Shown here: positions 33,361-44,983 of the stretch, one piece after another
Layout: every line of letters starts with the position of its first letter
Position numbering within the stretch: the stretch's first letter is position 1
Assembly (NCBI GenBank): GCA_037951105.1
Contig: JBAMJV010007398.1
Coordinates: 53,607-117,606 of the forward strand
Direction of reading: 5' to 3'
DNA length: 64,000 bases
Source of the DNA: Echinarachnius parma
Taxonomy: Eukaryota; Echinodermata; Echinoidea; Clypeasteroida; Echinarachniidae
Notes under the pieces: model-generated
Databases searched by the model: none
Told to the model about the DNA's origin: nothing
What the model saw: only the letters and a program-made list of their open reading frames with translations
Program-made: the position numbers and the translations under genes

Positions 33361-34370
33361 GATTGAAGCATAAGCCTCTGCAGCCGGCCTCGTGTGTTCG
33401 TGCGACCGAGAGCGCTGAAATGACAAGTGACGAATGCATAGCAGTTGGCAATAAATTATTTTCTCTCTCATTCCTTTCACCTTGCCTCACTCAAGTTCCC
33501 CGTTTTCCCTCTTTGAAACGTAAGCATGGCGGCTTTAACCAATCATTATTTGATTGGAAGGCACGGGGTGTAGTGTTACCCGCAGCCGATGTCCCGTGCC
33601 TCCCGGCGGGGCAAACGAAACCGACGTTGGGAGTAACATGGCGCACGCTCTGAATAGTGTCTCTTTCATTCCAGCGGCGGCTGCCGCCACCACCAAAAAA
33701 AAAGCTCACCACCATCGTTTCTTTTTTTGCCCGGTCTTTTCATCTGAGCACCTCTGAGGTGAGATTGCTGCTATTATGGCTGGCTGTGCTCCAATCCCAC
33801 CCAGGGGGATAAATGACACCGTGCTGGTTATGGTGGATACAGGGATACAGTATAGCTTTCTCCCTCGTTTCCTCCCTCCCTCCCGGCTCAGGGGTTTGTG
33901 AGCAAGCAGTTGTCCCTCCCTAGCAAACAATAGAAGCTTCCTGCCCAGGGAGCTCGGAGCACCACTTCCTGGCCCCCAATCAAACCCTGTTTACTCAACG
34001 AGGCCCCCGCAGACCACCCCCACCCCAAATCAGGCCTGGCCGAGCATTTAACACGTTTTCTTTTTGAGAAAGTGGCGGCGAACTTGTCTTGAATCAAAAT
34101 CGAATCTGCCCCCTTTCTTCATCCTCGGTGGGTCTGCATCCATCAATGTCTTGTTTGCTTGAGCTGAGAGGGCTAAGAGGGCGAAGTATCTCAGTATCAT
34201 CATCACGCATCATTAAGAGCCTGCTTCGCTGTCACTCCTCGTCACATAATTGCCTCTTCTCTCCAGTGCTTGCTCTACCCGCAGTCCGGCCCGCCGGCAA
34301 TGTTTTCCTTACATCTCACTCTCCATTCGCAAAGCTGTTTCTCTTGCCACTTTTGTTCCTGTTTTCACTA
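33361..34370. other. GC-richer low-copy block
   Basis: Higher G+C with CpG words and several overlapping short open frames, none with a recognisable domain. An acceptor-like TCTTTCATTCCAG precedes GCGGCGGCTGCCGCC at 33676, but no donor or AUTS2-like frame follows. Confidence 0.3.
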
Positions 34371-34374
34371 CCTA

Positions 34375-35035
34375 GATTTCCTCCCTCCCTAGTGCGGCTC
34401 TTCTATTTTCTCCACTCCCTCCCTCCAAGTTACCTTTTCCCTGTCAGATATATGCATATGTGTGTATGTTCACGTTTGTCTGTTTGTATGTTTTGTGTGT
34501 ATGTGTTGACAAGGTAGTAAATACTTTCGTTCCTTCACACCTTAGTGTAAATTTGTTGCAGTTATCTTGTTTGTTTGTATCATCTTCCCCATCCCTCCCT
34601 GCCGCTTCCCACTCCTCCCTCCAAGTTACCTTTTCCCTGCTAGTTACACGTTTATGTGTGTAAATTTATGTTTGTCTGTGGGTGTTATTTGATAGTGTGT
34701 ATGCGTTTCAGGGTGATTTATAGATTTGTTCATTTCACACGTAAGTTAATTGCGTAGTTTATTATCATATTTGTTTGTATCATCCACCCTACCCAACCCC
34801 ACCTCTCCCTGTTCCATCCTCCAAGTTACCTATTCTCAGTCAGTTATGTGTGTATGTTCATGTTTGTCTGTCTTTCTCTCTGTATGTTTGTGTGTATTCG
34901 TTTTCAAGGTGATAAATAGATTTGCTAATTCACACGTTAGTGTAAATTAGTTGCATAGTTTATTATCATGTATGTTTGTATCATCCTCACAATCCCATCC
35001 CACCCCACTCCTCCCTGCTCCATCCACTCTTCTCA
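34375..35035. repeat. Tandem array, about three and a half units of roughly 190-200 bp
   Basis: CCTCCAAGTTACCTNTTC, GTGTGTATGTTCANGTTTGT, CACNTTAGTGTAAATTNGTT and TTGTTTGTATCATC recur in the same order. Confidence 0.8.
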
Positions 35036-35039
35036 TGTG

Positions 35040-35440
35040 TCTGCAGTATCCAAGGTTACCCTAGCTCCCAGGGGAAATAACCTTGCTATTATATGAGGGA
35101 TGATTCTAATAAACCCTGCTGCTAACACTGTCTGGAAATGATAAAATTACGGCTGCACGGGGGATAAAAGAGTCATCACCACACTCAAATGAAGCCAGCT
35201 AAATGCCCCCTCGATTGTGAAAGAGCATAATCCGGGGGCATTATGTGCAGTGATTGGGTCAATCTGTGTACAATAATGAAGCTAAATTACCGAGATGATT
35301 GGGTGAGATGATTGGTGCGGTGGATAGATGACAAATTTAGACAAATTGTGTGGCTATGAATCCGTACAACAAGCTGTGCGTGTGATTTGCTAGAGCTCAT
35401 TCAATCTTGTCCATGTCACTGGACACCCTTTGTCTGCACT
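35040..35440. promoter_or_regulatory. Candidate conserved noncoding element
   Basis: Repeat-free stretch directly after the array. It contains GATTCTAATAAACC, CAATAATGAAGCTAAATTA, CTCAAATGAAGCCAGC and an ATTGGGTCAATCTGTG block. Its balanced, non-repetitive composition contrasts with its surroundings. Confidence 0.3.
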
Positions 35441-35490
35441 TTATGGAGGTGGTCTGCATTGAAATATACTCAGGGGCTCAGGACAATTTA

Positions 35491-35518
35491 CCCCCCCCCC
35501 CCCCTAAATGCCAAAACG

Positions 35519-35540
<22 letters not shown>
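35491..35540. repeat. Two poly-C tracts
   Basis: C runs of about 15 nt (35491-35505) and 20 nt (35521-35540), the second followed by an A-rich stretch. Confidence 0.9.
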
Positions 35541-35549
<9 letters not shown>

Positions 35550-36219
35550 TATAAAAAAATAAATACAATCATAGATGAGGCCCCCTAAATTTGCATAGAG
35601 TTCAATGCTAAACAAATCTTAGTGTTGTACTTTCTTGCATGTGAGCTTGAAAAGTAACCCCTGAAATACCAATGTTGAGTTTTCCTTAGTGGTCAGCCTG
35701 CACTGGTCAACATCTTGATGGTCAGTAGCTATCAACTAATTATAGGCAGCAAGTTCCGATGTTGCACTTTTTGAGAAGATGATTGATGTTGGCTTGAGAG
35801 TTATAATCATTTATACAAATTAAATCTAAAAAAGTTAATTTGTGGTATACTTTACAATTATATACCTGTACTGAAATACAAATGATGCATTCCATCATGT
35901 TGACAGATTTCCATAATAGTAAACAACCAGTAAAACAATTTTGTACAAAAGCCCACAATGAAAAGGTTTTGATTCTAGAAAAATGTATTTCTAATATAAA
36001 AGTCATCACTTCATATCGCTGATTGTAGAGTCATTTTCATCATTTCCCCTTTTCATGATTTCATGCGTAATGCATTTTCTCTGTGAGGAGCGTATCATAT
36101 TGACATTACGATGCAGGCAATATACGACTCTTGTTTGGGGGACGTTAGGGGATATTATATTAATATCCACAATATAGACACTACTGCCAGTAATGGACAA
36201 GCTATTACTCCAAATTTGA

Positions 36220-36500
36220 TCCCAAATTGGAGAAATAATGAGAGAGGAGACTATGCCAGTACTCTACACAAGCTAAAGTGTATTTTCCCCCTCGAATTTC
36301 CCATAAAGACGGGGGGCATTTTGTTTTTGAAATTGGTCCGTAACATCATCCAATTAAATGAAGAAATGATGATTTTCCACTCTGAGGGAATTAGCCTCTC
36401 ATGATTAGCTGGAAATGAGCAATATCGCTTTTCTCTGATCGGGTCCAATCAGGCTCCATTTGTGGCTGATTGGGGTTGCTCTACGGCCCTAATTTAGTTG
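36220..36500. promoter_or_regulatory. Candidate conserved noncoding element
   Basis: Repeat-free block with CCAATTAAATGAAGAAATGA, GGGAATTAGCC, CATGATTAGCTGG, TCCAATCAGG and GCTGATTGGGG, i.e. homeodomain and CCAAT-type cores. Bounded on the right by a 21-nt C tract (36540-36560). Confidence 0.35.
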
Positions 36501-37417
36501 TGAATAGGACGAATCAAGTCTCTTTATCTCGCAATCAAGCCCCCCCCCCCCCCCCCCCCCAGACAGCGCACGATTTGCTTATTACGCATAAATCAATCAT
36601 AAGAAGACCACCAATACATACATATATCACCGCCGTTTATTACTCGCCTACTCTCTTGTCGCAATACAAACATGAAAGGCAAACATAGCATTATTCAGAC
36701 ATTCATCTCATCAAGAAAGTCAAGTCAAATTGTCAATTCCGCCTCCCAATCATGTTCATATCTCGTCTCATCACTTTTGTAATGCTTCCTGATTACGAAG
36801 AAGAGTTTTACATTGGGGATAAATTGCCCTCAAAATGTGGCAATTGAATCAGATATATTGTAATGTACAGATGTGGCACCTTACTCGTTCTGCAGTAATT
36901 TTGTTTCTCCCTAAAATGTCTACCTCATATTTCAATGGTGTTAACATGTAGGTTTGTCCACGATGTAAACAAAACTATAATATTATTGTGCTTTATGAAA
37001 TATGTTTGTCTATATTAAGTTTAAAACACCAGTGGTAAATTAGATTTGAGTACTATTTTTTGTCTGCATTTTAAAGTGGACATTTGATGAGTATTTTGAC
37101 ATAATTTAAGGCTGACAAGGACATTTTTATGAATGAATTGATGAATATCATTGAATAACAGAAATAGTTTGTTGACAAAGAAGCGGGGAAAAACATTTAT
37201 TTGATCATGTTGGCCCAGTTGGGCAGGTCGAATGGAAACTTGTCAAATTTTCTTTTCCAATACCATAATTTAGTGGCCATAACAAAAGAAAAACACAATC
37301 AATGCTGTTAATTTTTGGTTGCTCAAAAGAAAATTTGTCATTTATTAAATTTTGGTGGTCTGAAGCTCGTTTTTGGTTGCCCCAGGCTAGTCGACAAGTG
37401 TTTATTTTTCTATACCA
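36501..37417. other. Low-copy intron
   Basis: A 21-nt C tract at 36540-36560 is the only distinct feature; no exon was recognised. Confidence 0.4.
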
Positions 37418-37495
37418 CAGACTTTCCCTGCAGGGGGCCACTTTGGTTGGGTTAGCTACTATAGACAGGTGGCCAATAAGACAGGTTAGACCATA
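37418..37495. repeat. Dispersed repeat K fragment
   Basis: CCCTGCAGGGGGCCACTTTG and GCTACTATAGACAGGTGGCC match the K repeats at 2124 and 17205. Confidence 0.45.
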
Positions 37496-37744
37496 GTTTG
37501 TTCTGATAGAGTTACAACACCCAGTTAGTTGCTTTCAGCTGAAGATGTGAACGTAGTGATTGGCAAGTAGCAAGTTTTCCAGTTTTGAAAAGGGTAAACT
37601 GTTTGTTCTTATTTGACAGTACTCTATATTTATGCTAACAAATACTTTGTTTTTGATAAGGGAAACTTTTATATGTAACGTAAATTCGACATGGCAGTAC
37701 TTGGCAAGATTACTTATTCATTTCCTGTAAGGGGTGCTATTACA

Positions 37745-38625
37745 ACAGATTGAGGCTGCTAGCTAGAAAGGATTGTGAAAACATGGTCGCTGAAGCTGTA
37801 TAAGCCTGCAGGTAGGTTGTATTAGCCTGCAAGAATTAGGTGAAGACAAATATAGCCACCTCTAAGACCAGTTAAACTGTTTTATTTGAGGGTTGTGTAT
37901 AAACCTGTTTTCGCTAGGCTGCGTGTGGCTTGTACCTGAGGGTTTATTCAAATAGAGACTTTATACTAGGAAAGGATTGTGTTAGCTAAATCAAGTTGAA
38001 TTAGGCCCCCAAGAAATAGATGTGGACAAATTTGGCCATCAAACAGATTATTCAAATAGAGTTGAAGTAAGACTAACCAATGGTAGCTTTTGTTTTCACT
38101 AGATGTGTGTGGCTTGGTTCTACAGACGTATTTAAATGATTGTCTTAGCATTAGAATTAGGTGTATTACCCTGAAAGAAGGATTTTATTAGCCTGGAAGA
38201 AGTAGGTGTGGACAAACATTAAACATCTACTTTCAAACTTAAACAGTCTTGAAGTTAGACTATCTTGTAGTATAAGACGTATAGTTTGAATAGTTTCTGC
38301 TGGCTGTGTGTGGCTTAGCTCTACAGGATTATTCAAACAGGGTCATACTGGTATTATAATTAGGTGCATTAGCCCGCAAGATGCGTTGTATTATCTTTGT
38401 AGAAGAATATGTGGACAAACATTAACCATCAATCAGTCTTGAAGTGAGTCTACCCTCTAGTGTGGGGATGTTGTTTGACTAGTTTCTGCTCGCTGGCTGT
38501 GTGTGTGGCTCGACTCTATAGGATTATTCAAACAGGGTCATATTAGTATTAGAATTAGGTGCATTAGCCCACAAGATGCGTTGTATTAGACCCCCAGAAA
38601 TAGGTGTGGACAAATGAGTCCCCGA
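37745..38625. repeat. Tandem array, about five units of 160-190 bp
   Basis: GNCTGTGTGTGGCTTG, CTCTACAGGATTATTCAAAC, GTATTAGAATTAGGTGCATT and GCCCGCAAGATG recur in order. The last units are the most similar to each other. Confidence 0.8.
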
Positions 38626-38739
38626 GCCCTCCCAGAGGCCAATGCACTTCATGCTAGGGTCTCCCCTGCATTCATCTTCACCCCTCTGTCTTGGGAACTA
38701 GACCAATCCATCATCTACGCCCTCCCCTGGTTTCTATTT

Positions 38740-39300
38740 ATCATTCTTAGATCTCCATAGACATATATCTATTCATCTATCATGTCCTCCTGAGTTTCAA
38801 TATATCATTCTTAGATCTCCCTTGGTTTCAATGTATCGTTCTATGTTCTCCCTTGGTTTGAATATATCATGCTATGGACTCCCTATAGGTTTCTATCTAT
38901 CATTCTGTGTTTTCCCTCGGTTTCTATTTATCATTCTAAGATCTCAAAGGGATATATATATTTTTATCCGATTCCCTCCCAAGTTTCAGTAGATCAGTCT
39001 ACGTGTATGTCCTCGCCAAGTTTCAATGATGTATTCCTTATGTTTCTATCAATAATTCTTTGCATCATTCTTCATTCTTCCTGTTTTTCAACATGTCTTT
39101 AATAAAAGACCTCTGTTCATTTGTTATTCTTTTTGTCGTCTGTCTGTCTGTCATCTGTCTGTTTTGTGATCCATCTGTTTTATTTTCACGATGCTATGCC
39201 TTCAGTGTCCTTTCATACATCTTTCTATGTCCTCCCGAGTTCCAATACATCATTCTTGGATCTCCATACAAACACATTCATCTTTCTAGGCCTTTCTTTA
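38740..39300. repeat. Degenerate tandem array (TTTCNATNTATCATTCT motif)
   Basis: ATATATCATTCTTAGATCTC, TCCCTTGGTTTCAATGTATC and similar phrases repeat every 40-60 bp with much variation. Confidence 0.65.
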
Positions 39301-39355
39301 TCATTTTGAATTATTCATCTGTTTTGTGTTTTCGGGATAGCCACGCCCTATTCTT

Positions 39356-39457
39356 TAACCCATTAAAGTCTACTTGATCCTGTTGATATTCCAGTAACAG
39401 GTATTTTCCATAGACCCAAGCCTGAGTTCTTATGTAACACGCCCTGAATGAGTTAAA
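39356..39457. mobile_element. TTAACCC element family E, copy 3
   Basis: TTTAACCCATTAAAGTCTAC at the left, ACAGGTATTTTCCATAGACC and AAGCCTGAG inside, CCTGAATGAGTTAAA at the right. Confidence 0.6.
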
Positions 39458-40479
39458 TGAATGCATCTTATAGATGCTCTCACGGGTTACAATACATCAT
39501 TTTGTTTTGTTTATAAATTTGTTGTGAAAAATTTATATATTTGGTCTGTAAATATGTCTGTTCTTGTTTCTCTTGCCATGCTTTAGACATTGCTTAGATG
39601 TTTTCACAGATTTTCAATACGATACATCATTTTTATATATGATTTAAATATTTTTGTCTGATTGTCAATATACATGTATGTGTGTGTCTCCAGTAATGTT
39701 ACATGTCATCTAACTTAATGTATACATTATGTTGTTCAAAATGCAGGAATAAGGGTTATTTATTATGAAATTTAAAATTAGAATAAATGAACAAACAAAA
39801 TAGGGTTTCCCCGGGATTATGATATTTGTTAGTTTCTATATAAATTTGAAAGGATAAAACCGCTGAATGCTTATTATAACACAAGGCCATCTAATGCATA
39901 ATACTTATAATTTTTCCTTGAACACACTGCTAGATACAAAATAACCTCGGAATGAACGTAAAGAATATATTAAAGCCAAATGACAGTATTGGGAAACACC
40001 CCACACACAAAAAAAGAAATCTACGCTCTTATCACAAACCGTGTGAAGGAATATATAATTTGTTACTAATATGGGATTATAAAAATTTGTCCAAGAGACC
40101 GCTTATTAATTAATATATTTCCAATTTAGAAAAACGATCTGTATACAGATCGATATCGCCGTCGGTTATATTTTGAAATGTTAGTCAACACATTACATGC
40201 AAAGCACACGCAAACCCTGCCCCGAGTGGCAGAACAGCTAGTCGATCGGCCTATGTACAAGATTCACGGTCGGTGAGGCCCGGGCAATTGAGCTGTGAAC
40301 TTTCCGCTCAATTTTATCGGCAGCGCATGAAATTGTCCTTATTTTTCCTTATTTTTATGATGTTATGATCTTATTTTATGATGTTATGATCTTATTTTAT
40401 GATGTTATGATTCATATTTAACCACATAAACCCTCTTTTATACTATTTCAACCATGTTGATCAATTTGTTTGACCGGGG
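39458..40479. other. AT-rich low-copy intron
   Basis: Contains three copies of a CTTATTTTATGATGTTATGA motif near 40350-40410. Otherwise no recognised feature. Confidence 0.4.
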
Positions 40480-40560
40480 TAATAATAAAAGAATTGTAAA
40501 GCGCTTAGAGATGAATATCCATCGTGATAGGCGCTATATAAATCAATAATATTATTTTTA
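40480..40560. repeat. Retroelement 3'-tail-like sequence
   Basis: GAATTGTAAAGCGCTTAGAG then GATAGGCGCTATATAAATCA then TATTATTTTTATT. The TGTAAAGCGCTT...GCGCTATATAAAT...TTATTA pattern is a familiar LINE/SINE tail in aquatic animals; the 5' body was not recognised. Confidence 0.55.
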
Positions 40561-40690
40561 TTTTTTTATTATAATTTCCGTTATTTTCCCAATACTGTTC
40601 TCTGGATTTAAGCCTCTGTAATGATATATCGGTGATTGCCTCTAGTCCCTGCCAGGTTCTAAGATTATCATCAGCTTTTAAGAAGATGTT

Positions 40691-40703
40691 GTTGCTTAGC
40701 AAC
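40691..40703. promoter_or_regulatory. X-box (RFX)-like palindrome
   Basis: GTTGCTTAGCAAC is a near-perfect pair of RFX half sites. Confidence 0.4.
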
Positions 40704-40854
40704 CATGAAGAAAGATCAAGCAAGATGGATTTAGATGGGTAAGAACTTAGGATGACTGACATCCAGGTATTAAAGGGATCAAGTCTTGATGAAGTGAGTT
40801 TTTGAAATATTGGCTCTACCTTCTGGAGGATTTAGTTGATTATTAATTAGCATT

Positions 40855-41084
40855 TTAAAGGGATCTAGTAACTTGGCATGTGCAAAAACTGACGAAAGAT
40901 TGATAAAATGTATATTTCTGTGATTTAATATGTCCACTGAGTGATATGTGAACACTCCATGGTAACTAAATATCATATGACCAAGTAATAAGCAAAAAAT
41001 GCAAAGTGATATTTGTGAACTCATTGCACTAACTTAAATTATTAATAACTTTATAACAAAGAGAAATTCAGGAAATCCCTTTAA
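40855..41084 (-). mobile_element. MITE family A, copy 4 (internally deleted, 230 bp)
   Basis: TTAAAGGGATCTAGTAACTT at the left and GGAAATCCCTTTAA at the right, both with TTAA. The left half matches A copies (GTGCAAAAACTGACG, TATGTCCACTGAG, GCAAAAAATGCAAAGTG); much of the right half is missing. Confidence 0.75.
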
Positions 41085-41321
41085 AAACACATCGCAGCAG
41101 ATCAAGTAAGGATATAAAAACATATTTTGTTTACCAGCACCGCAGAAAGTAAGATGTAGGGGTTTTAAGTTGATTAGTAATTAGCATTTTTAAAACTTGT
41201 TGGCAAAATAAGGATATATCATATGTTTTTATTAAAAAGTTTGCAGAAAAATAAGATGAAGATCATGAGTCGTAGATGATTGGAGATTAAAGCAACCTCG
41301 TATGATTTGCAGTAGACTCTT

Positions 41322-41386
41322 GTTAACCCCTTGCCTTCAAGACTATACATTTCTCATAGAGTTGATACATAGTACACCTGGGGGTT
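41322..41386. repeat. D-family fragment
   Basis: GTTAACCCCTTGCCTTCAAG then CTCATAGAGTTGATACATAG and TACACCTGGGG: one half plus core of the D consensus; the right terminus is lost to the adjoining F-family copy. Confidence 0.45.
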
Positions 41387-41672
41387 GTTTCGCAAAGACT
41401 TTAATTTTGACTTAAATTTATGGAAAGCTGTATAAAGTAAGACTAAAAAAAACCCATAAAATTATTTTTAAATACGACCTAAAATTTGATTAAAAACATC
41501 AGTATTTTCTACTGACATGGAGATTTCATATCCTTCATGTAAAATTTCAAAAAAAAGAGTCAAGTTTCTGCAATTTGCTTACTAATATTTGTAATTCCAA
41601 GGCTACAAAAAGCCTACCATTATTACATATTATTATGTTCCTAGTCTAATGTACACCTGACTATGAAACGCA
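41387..41672. mobile_element. MITE family F, copy 2 (diverged)
   Basis: TTGTTTCGCAAAGACTTTAA and ATGGAAAGCTGTA at the left, GGAGATTTCATATCCTTCAT inside, and TATGAAACGCA at the right, following the order of the copy at 3775-4047. Confidence 0.6.
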
Positions 41673-42777
41673 CTGGATTCAAGATGCAATGCCTATTGAG
41701 ATGGTTTAGAGTCCATGTTACTGTTAGACTAACTGACTCATAGACAAAGTGAATGTTATACAATTAATGTTAGACAATATGATAATGGATGAGCTGTGTT
41801 TAGACAAAACTGCATGAGACATTGAGTTTTGGGATGAAATTGATATTTAACTGGTGAGTGAACAAATAGACCTATTGAATAAGGGTCCATATAGTTATTT
41901 GACGTATGACACATAGACAAAATGATTATTGATGAGCAGTGTTTAGACCAAATTGCATTAGACATATTGAAGTTTGGGATGAACCAATGAAATGACTGTA
42001 GACAAAATTGCCATTTACCCGTCACGGAGGGCAAATAAAGTCCAATAAGACGGAAGGAAATGAAGGTGCTCAGGCAGTATCCAAAATCATTCCAAGACCG
42101 ATCAAATAACCTTAAATTTGAAGCCAAATTCAATATCCTTGGTTGAGAGTTAAAAGGGCGTTAACTATATTTTTGGCTAAATTGAGTTAATGCATACCAT
42201 CTTGTAGGTCAAAGTTTCCCTCTATATGATGCAACATTTTTGGATGATAAATGTCTCCTTTCGGGAACATTCCATGATTATGAAAAAAAGCTACAGTGGT
42301 TATGCTACATGGCTTTCAAATCAACCCCAAAAATACCTTTTTTTTTCCACGAGTGCTATTTTGAAAATTTTGAAGGAAAAAAAACGCCCTCGTGAAATTA
42401 TTCACGAGGGCTATTTTGGGGGCTCACAGGGGCTCTTATTTTTGTTTACATCGTTTACACTGCTCACAGGTCTAATAAATGATTATCAATATTTATCATG
42501 TTGTGACCTATCCGATTATGCCATGTTTGGTACGTTTCTGATGCTTTCCGATCATGCAGAAAGATTATTTTTTTTTAAATTTCAAACGTTTCGGGGGCGA
42601 ATCGCCCGTCGCCCCCGTGTATTTTTTTTGTTGTTTCAAATTTACAACTTTGCTTATCTTAGAAGTGCAAAAATTGCCTTAGCGCCCCTTCTCTTGGTTT
42701 TTAACGACGATAAGTTAGATTCACCGTCTTCCCTTTACTCTCATTGCTGTGATGTCCGATGTCTAGATGTCCTTTAT
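41673..42777. other. Low-copy intron with the longest open frame, no gene recognised
   Basis: A 226-codon plus-strand frame (42226-42906) runs through poly-T stretches, two hairpins (CCCTCGTGAAATTATTCACG near 42390; CGGGGGCGAATCGCCCGTCG near 42591) and into a tandem repeat. No domain, splice signal or family resemblance was seen, so it is not called as a gene. Confidence 0.4.
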
Positions 42778-43145
42778 TGCACGGTCGATATTGACTCCGC
42801 TACAGAGATATACAAAGGGATGCGTGCAAATACTCTATCTGTATTTCATCAGAGAGATTCATTTATCCATAGGTCTATGATTTATCTGACGCATTTCATG
42901 TCTTAATATATCTGAGGGATATATACAGTATATCTGATGCATGTAACATCTTAAAGTACTGGGTGGGAATCATTTTCTTTGGACAAATTGACAAGCTTTT
43001 CATTTCGGAGGTGAAATTGCACGGTCGATATTGACTGCGCTACAGATATTCAAATATGTGTATTTCATCGCAGAGATTTATCTGACGCATTTCACGACTT
43101 GATATATCTGAGGGATATAACTGATGCATTTAGCATCTTAAAGGG
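42778..43145. repeat. Tandem repeat (about 240-bp unit), interrupted by an insertion at 43138
   Basis: GCACGGTCGATATTGACT occurs at 42779 and 43019, each followed by GCTACAGA, GTATTTCATC, TCTGACGCATTTCA and CTGANGCATNTANCATCTTAA. The first unit continues into AGTACTGGGTGGGAATCA; the second is split there by a transposon and resumes at 44539. Confidence 0.8.
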
Positions 43146-44538
43146 GTTGTACAGTTTTGGTAAAGATGAGCTTTAGTAACCAAAAGCTGCACAATAACAT
43201 TACAAACTAATAGTTATAACTCCACCATGCTCGAAAGGTATACAAAATTACAAACGACTACTGTATACGCCAATATTTTCGCGTACAGATATTTTCGCGA
43301 ATGAGAGGGTAACAGACATTTTCGCGCGTTGTTGATTTTCGCGATCGGGCATCTCACGCCGGTAGGAAAACAGCTCAAATGCAGTGCATTTATGACAAAA
43401 ATCATCTCCTAAAATACAGCAGATTCTTAAATCAATTACAGTTTTTGTATTTCTGACATGATTTCTACGGAAATATGATAAACTGTTTAGATTTACCTCG
43501 ATTACGAAATTTCGGATGAAAATAGGACATAAACGGCGTCAGTGCCGATCGTTTCTTCATCACACTATGGCGAATTCGATAGTCAAAGTGCTGCTAGTTT
43601 CTGCAACTAGCGGCGTGGCATTCATTTACAACACGCCGATTATCATTGTGCACGTGCAATCAAGCGATGACTCCAATACAATTCTATTTTCTATTCGTAT
43701 TACGTAGTTCAACTTCATGTACAAGCGCAGCAGCGAAACACGCATACATTACTGTGTATTACAGAGTGCAGTGCATGCAACAACCAGTGCGATGCAAATC
43801 GGTCCTTGTTTTTGCGCGCATTTTCGCTTTCATGTTCTCAAATTCATTGCAGTCACGTAAGTAGAGGAAATAGATTAAGGTGAAGTTCTAGTTTAGGTTA
43901 GATCTAAGTAATTTGAGCTTCACCGCTGCTCTCCTTTTTGTGGTAGCTATACCAGACCCACTTCCTGATGTCTGCCGGGGACTGGCCGACCAGGCGCACG
44001 CGAGTGGCCGCTGATAATATCGTACAAATGACTGGCAATATTTTGGCGTGTTGTTATTTTCGCGACTCTGTACTGACTCGCGAAATTCGCGAAAATAAAA
44101 CCCTCGCGAAATTAACAGCTTATACAGTAAGTAAAAAGCCTGTTATCAATCAAAAAGAGCATTTAAAACACAAGAGGGCGCTCTCTAAAAATGCATTGGT
44201 TTTAACCATTTGTATGCATGTGATATTTAAAAAAAGGAAGAAGATTAAATAGAGAGATCATCAACAACTATTTAAAAACCTATTTGAAAATTGTTGAAAA
44301 AGTGTCAGCATTAAAAAAAAAATTTACAAATCATCGAATAAATCAGGGCCCCATATTTATTATGATCAGATATATTTATTGATATTTCAGCTGTTTCTGA
44401 ACCGATTTTGATCAAATAAAGTTTATTTTGCCATTAAAATTGTATGCTCCTTCAAATTTTACACTCAGTTTTATCATTATCTCACAAAAAATTTATTTTG
44501 TGCAGCGCGCTCTATACCAAACTGAACTACCCCTTTAA
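43138..44538. mobile_element. MITE family C, 1.4 kb, TTAA duplication with intact empty-site paralogue
   Basis: Left TTAAAGGGGTTGTACAGTTT, right AACTGAACTACCCCTTTAA. TTAA occurs once at each end (43138-43141 and 44535-44538). The flanking repeat unit reads CATCTTAAAGTACTGGGTGG uninterrupted at 42947, so the pre-insertion site is visible. The termini match TTAAAGGRR (T2/Kolobok type). It contains a second transposon (43259-44129) and no recognisable transposase. Confidence 0.88.
43259..44129. mobile_element. Nested element J, 871 bp, TTTTCGCG-rich ends
   Basis: Left TACTGTATACGCCAATATTT, right AGCTTATACAGTA, with TTTTCGCGAA-type words clustered within about 100 bp of both ends in inverted orientation. 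If TA is the duplicated target, the element begins CTGTATA. It sits inside element C and is therefore younger. Short open frames inside have no recognised domain. Confidence 0.7.
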
Positions 44539-44605
44539 AGTACTGGGTGGGAATCAATTTATAAGGACAAATGGAAAGCTGTTCATTTCAGAAGCGAAAT
44601 ATCAG
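44539..44605. repeat. Resumed tandem-repeat unit after insertion
   Basis: AAGTACTGGGTGGGAATCA and GGACAAATNGAAAGCT...TTCATTTCNGANGNGAAAT match 42953-43017. Confidence 0.8.
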
Positions 44606-44949
44606 TAGTCTTTATGGATGTAATGGTGTAATGGTCAGGTAATACAAAAAGTTGCTTGTGAAAACAAAGTATTAACATCAATGCATTTAATTTTTGGGAA
44701 TATCAGGTTATCAGGTTTTCTTTGTACGAGTGTGGTTTCATCTGCTTTTGTCAATAAAAAGTCACATTTTTTAATTCTTAAATTTATAAGACTTGCAAAA
44801 TGAAGTTACATGATGTATAACACATTTGTTTATATATAGTTTTAAAAACAACATGTGATTTTAAAACCTGCTTAAAAGGGGTTTAATTTTTGTAAATTAT
44901 TTTGAACATACCAACCTGGCATTTTTGGTCTGTTTCTGTATCAATTTAA

Positions 44950-44983
<34 letters not shown>

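Noticed and set aside
33676-33720. Acceptor-like TTTCATTCCAG before a GCC-rich stretch
   Set aside because: No donor follows in a usable frame and no family resemblance is seen.
42226-42906. 226-codon open frame, the longest in the window
   Set aside because: It runs through poly-T, two hairpins and a tandem repeat, lacks any recognisable domain, and sits in an intron. Best read as chance.
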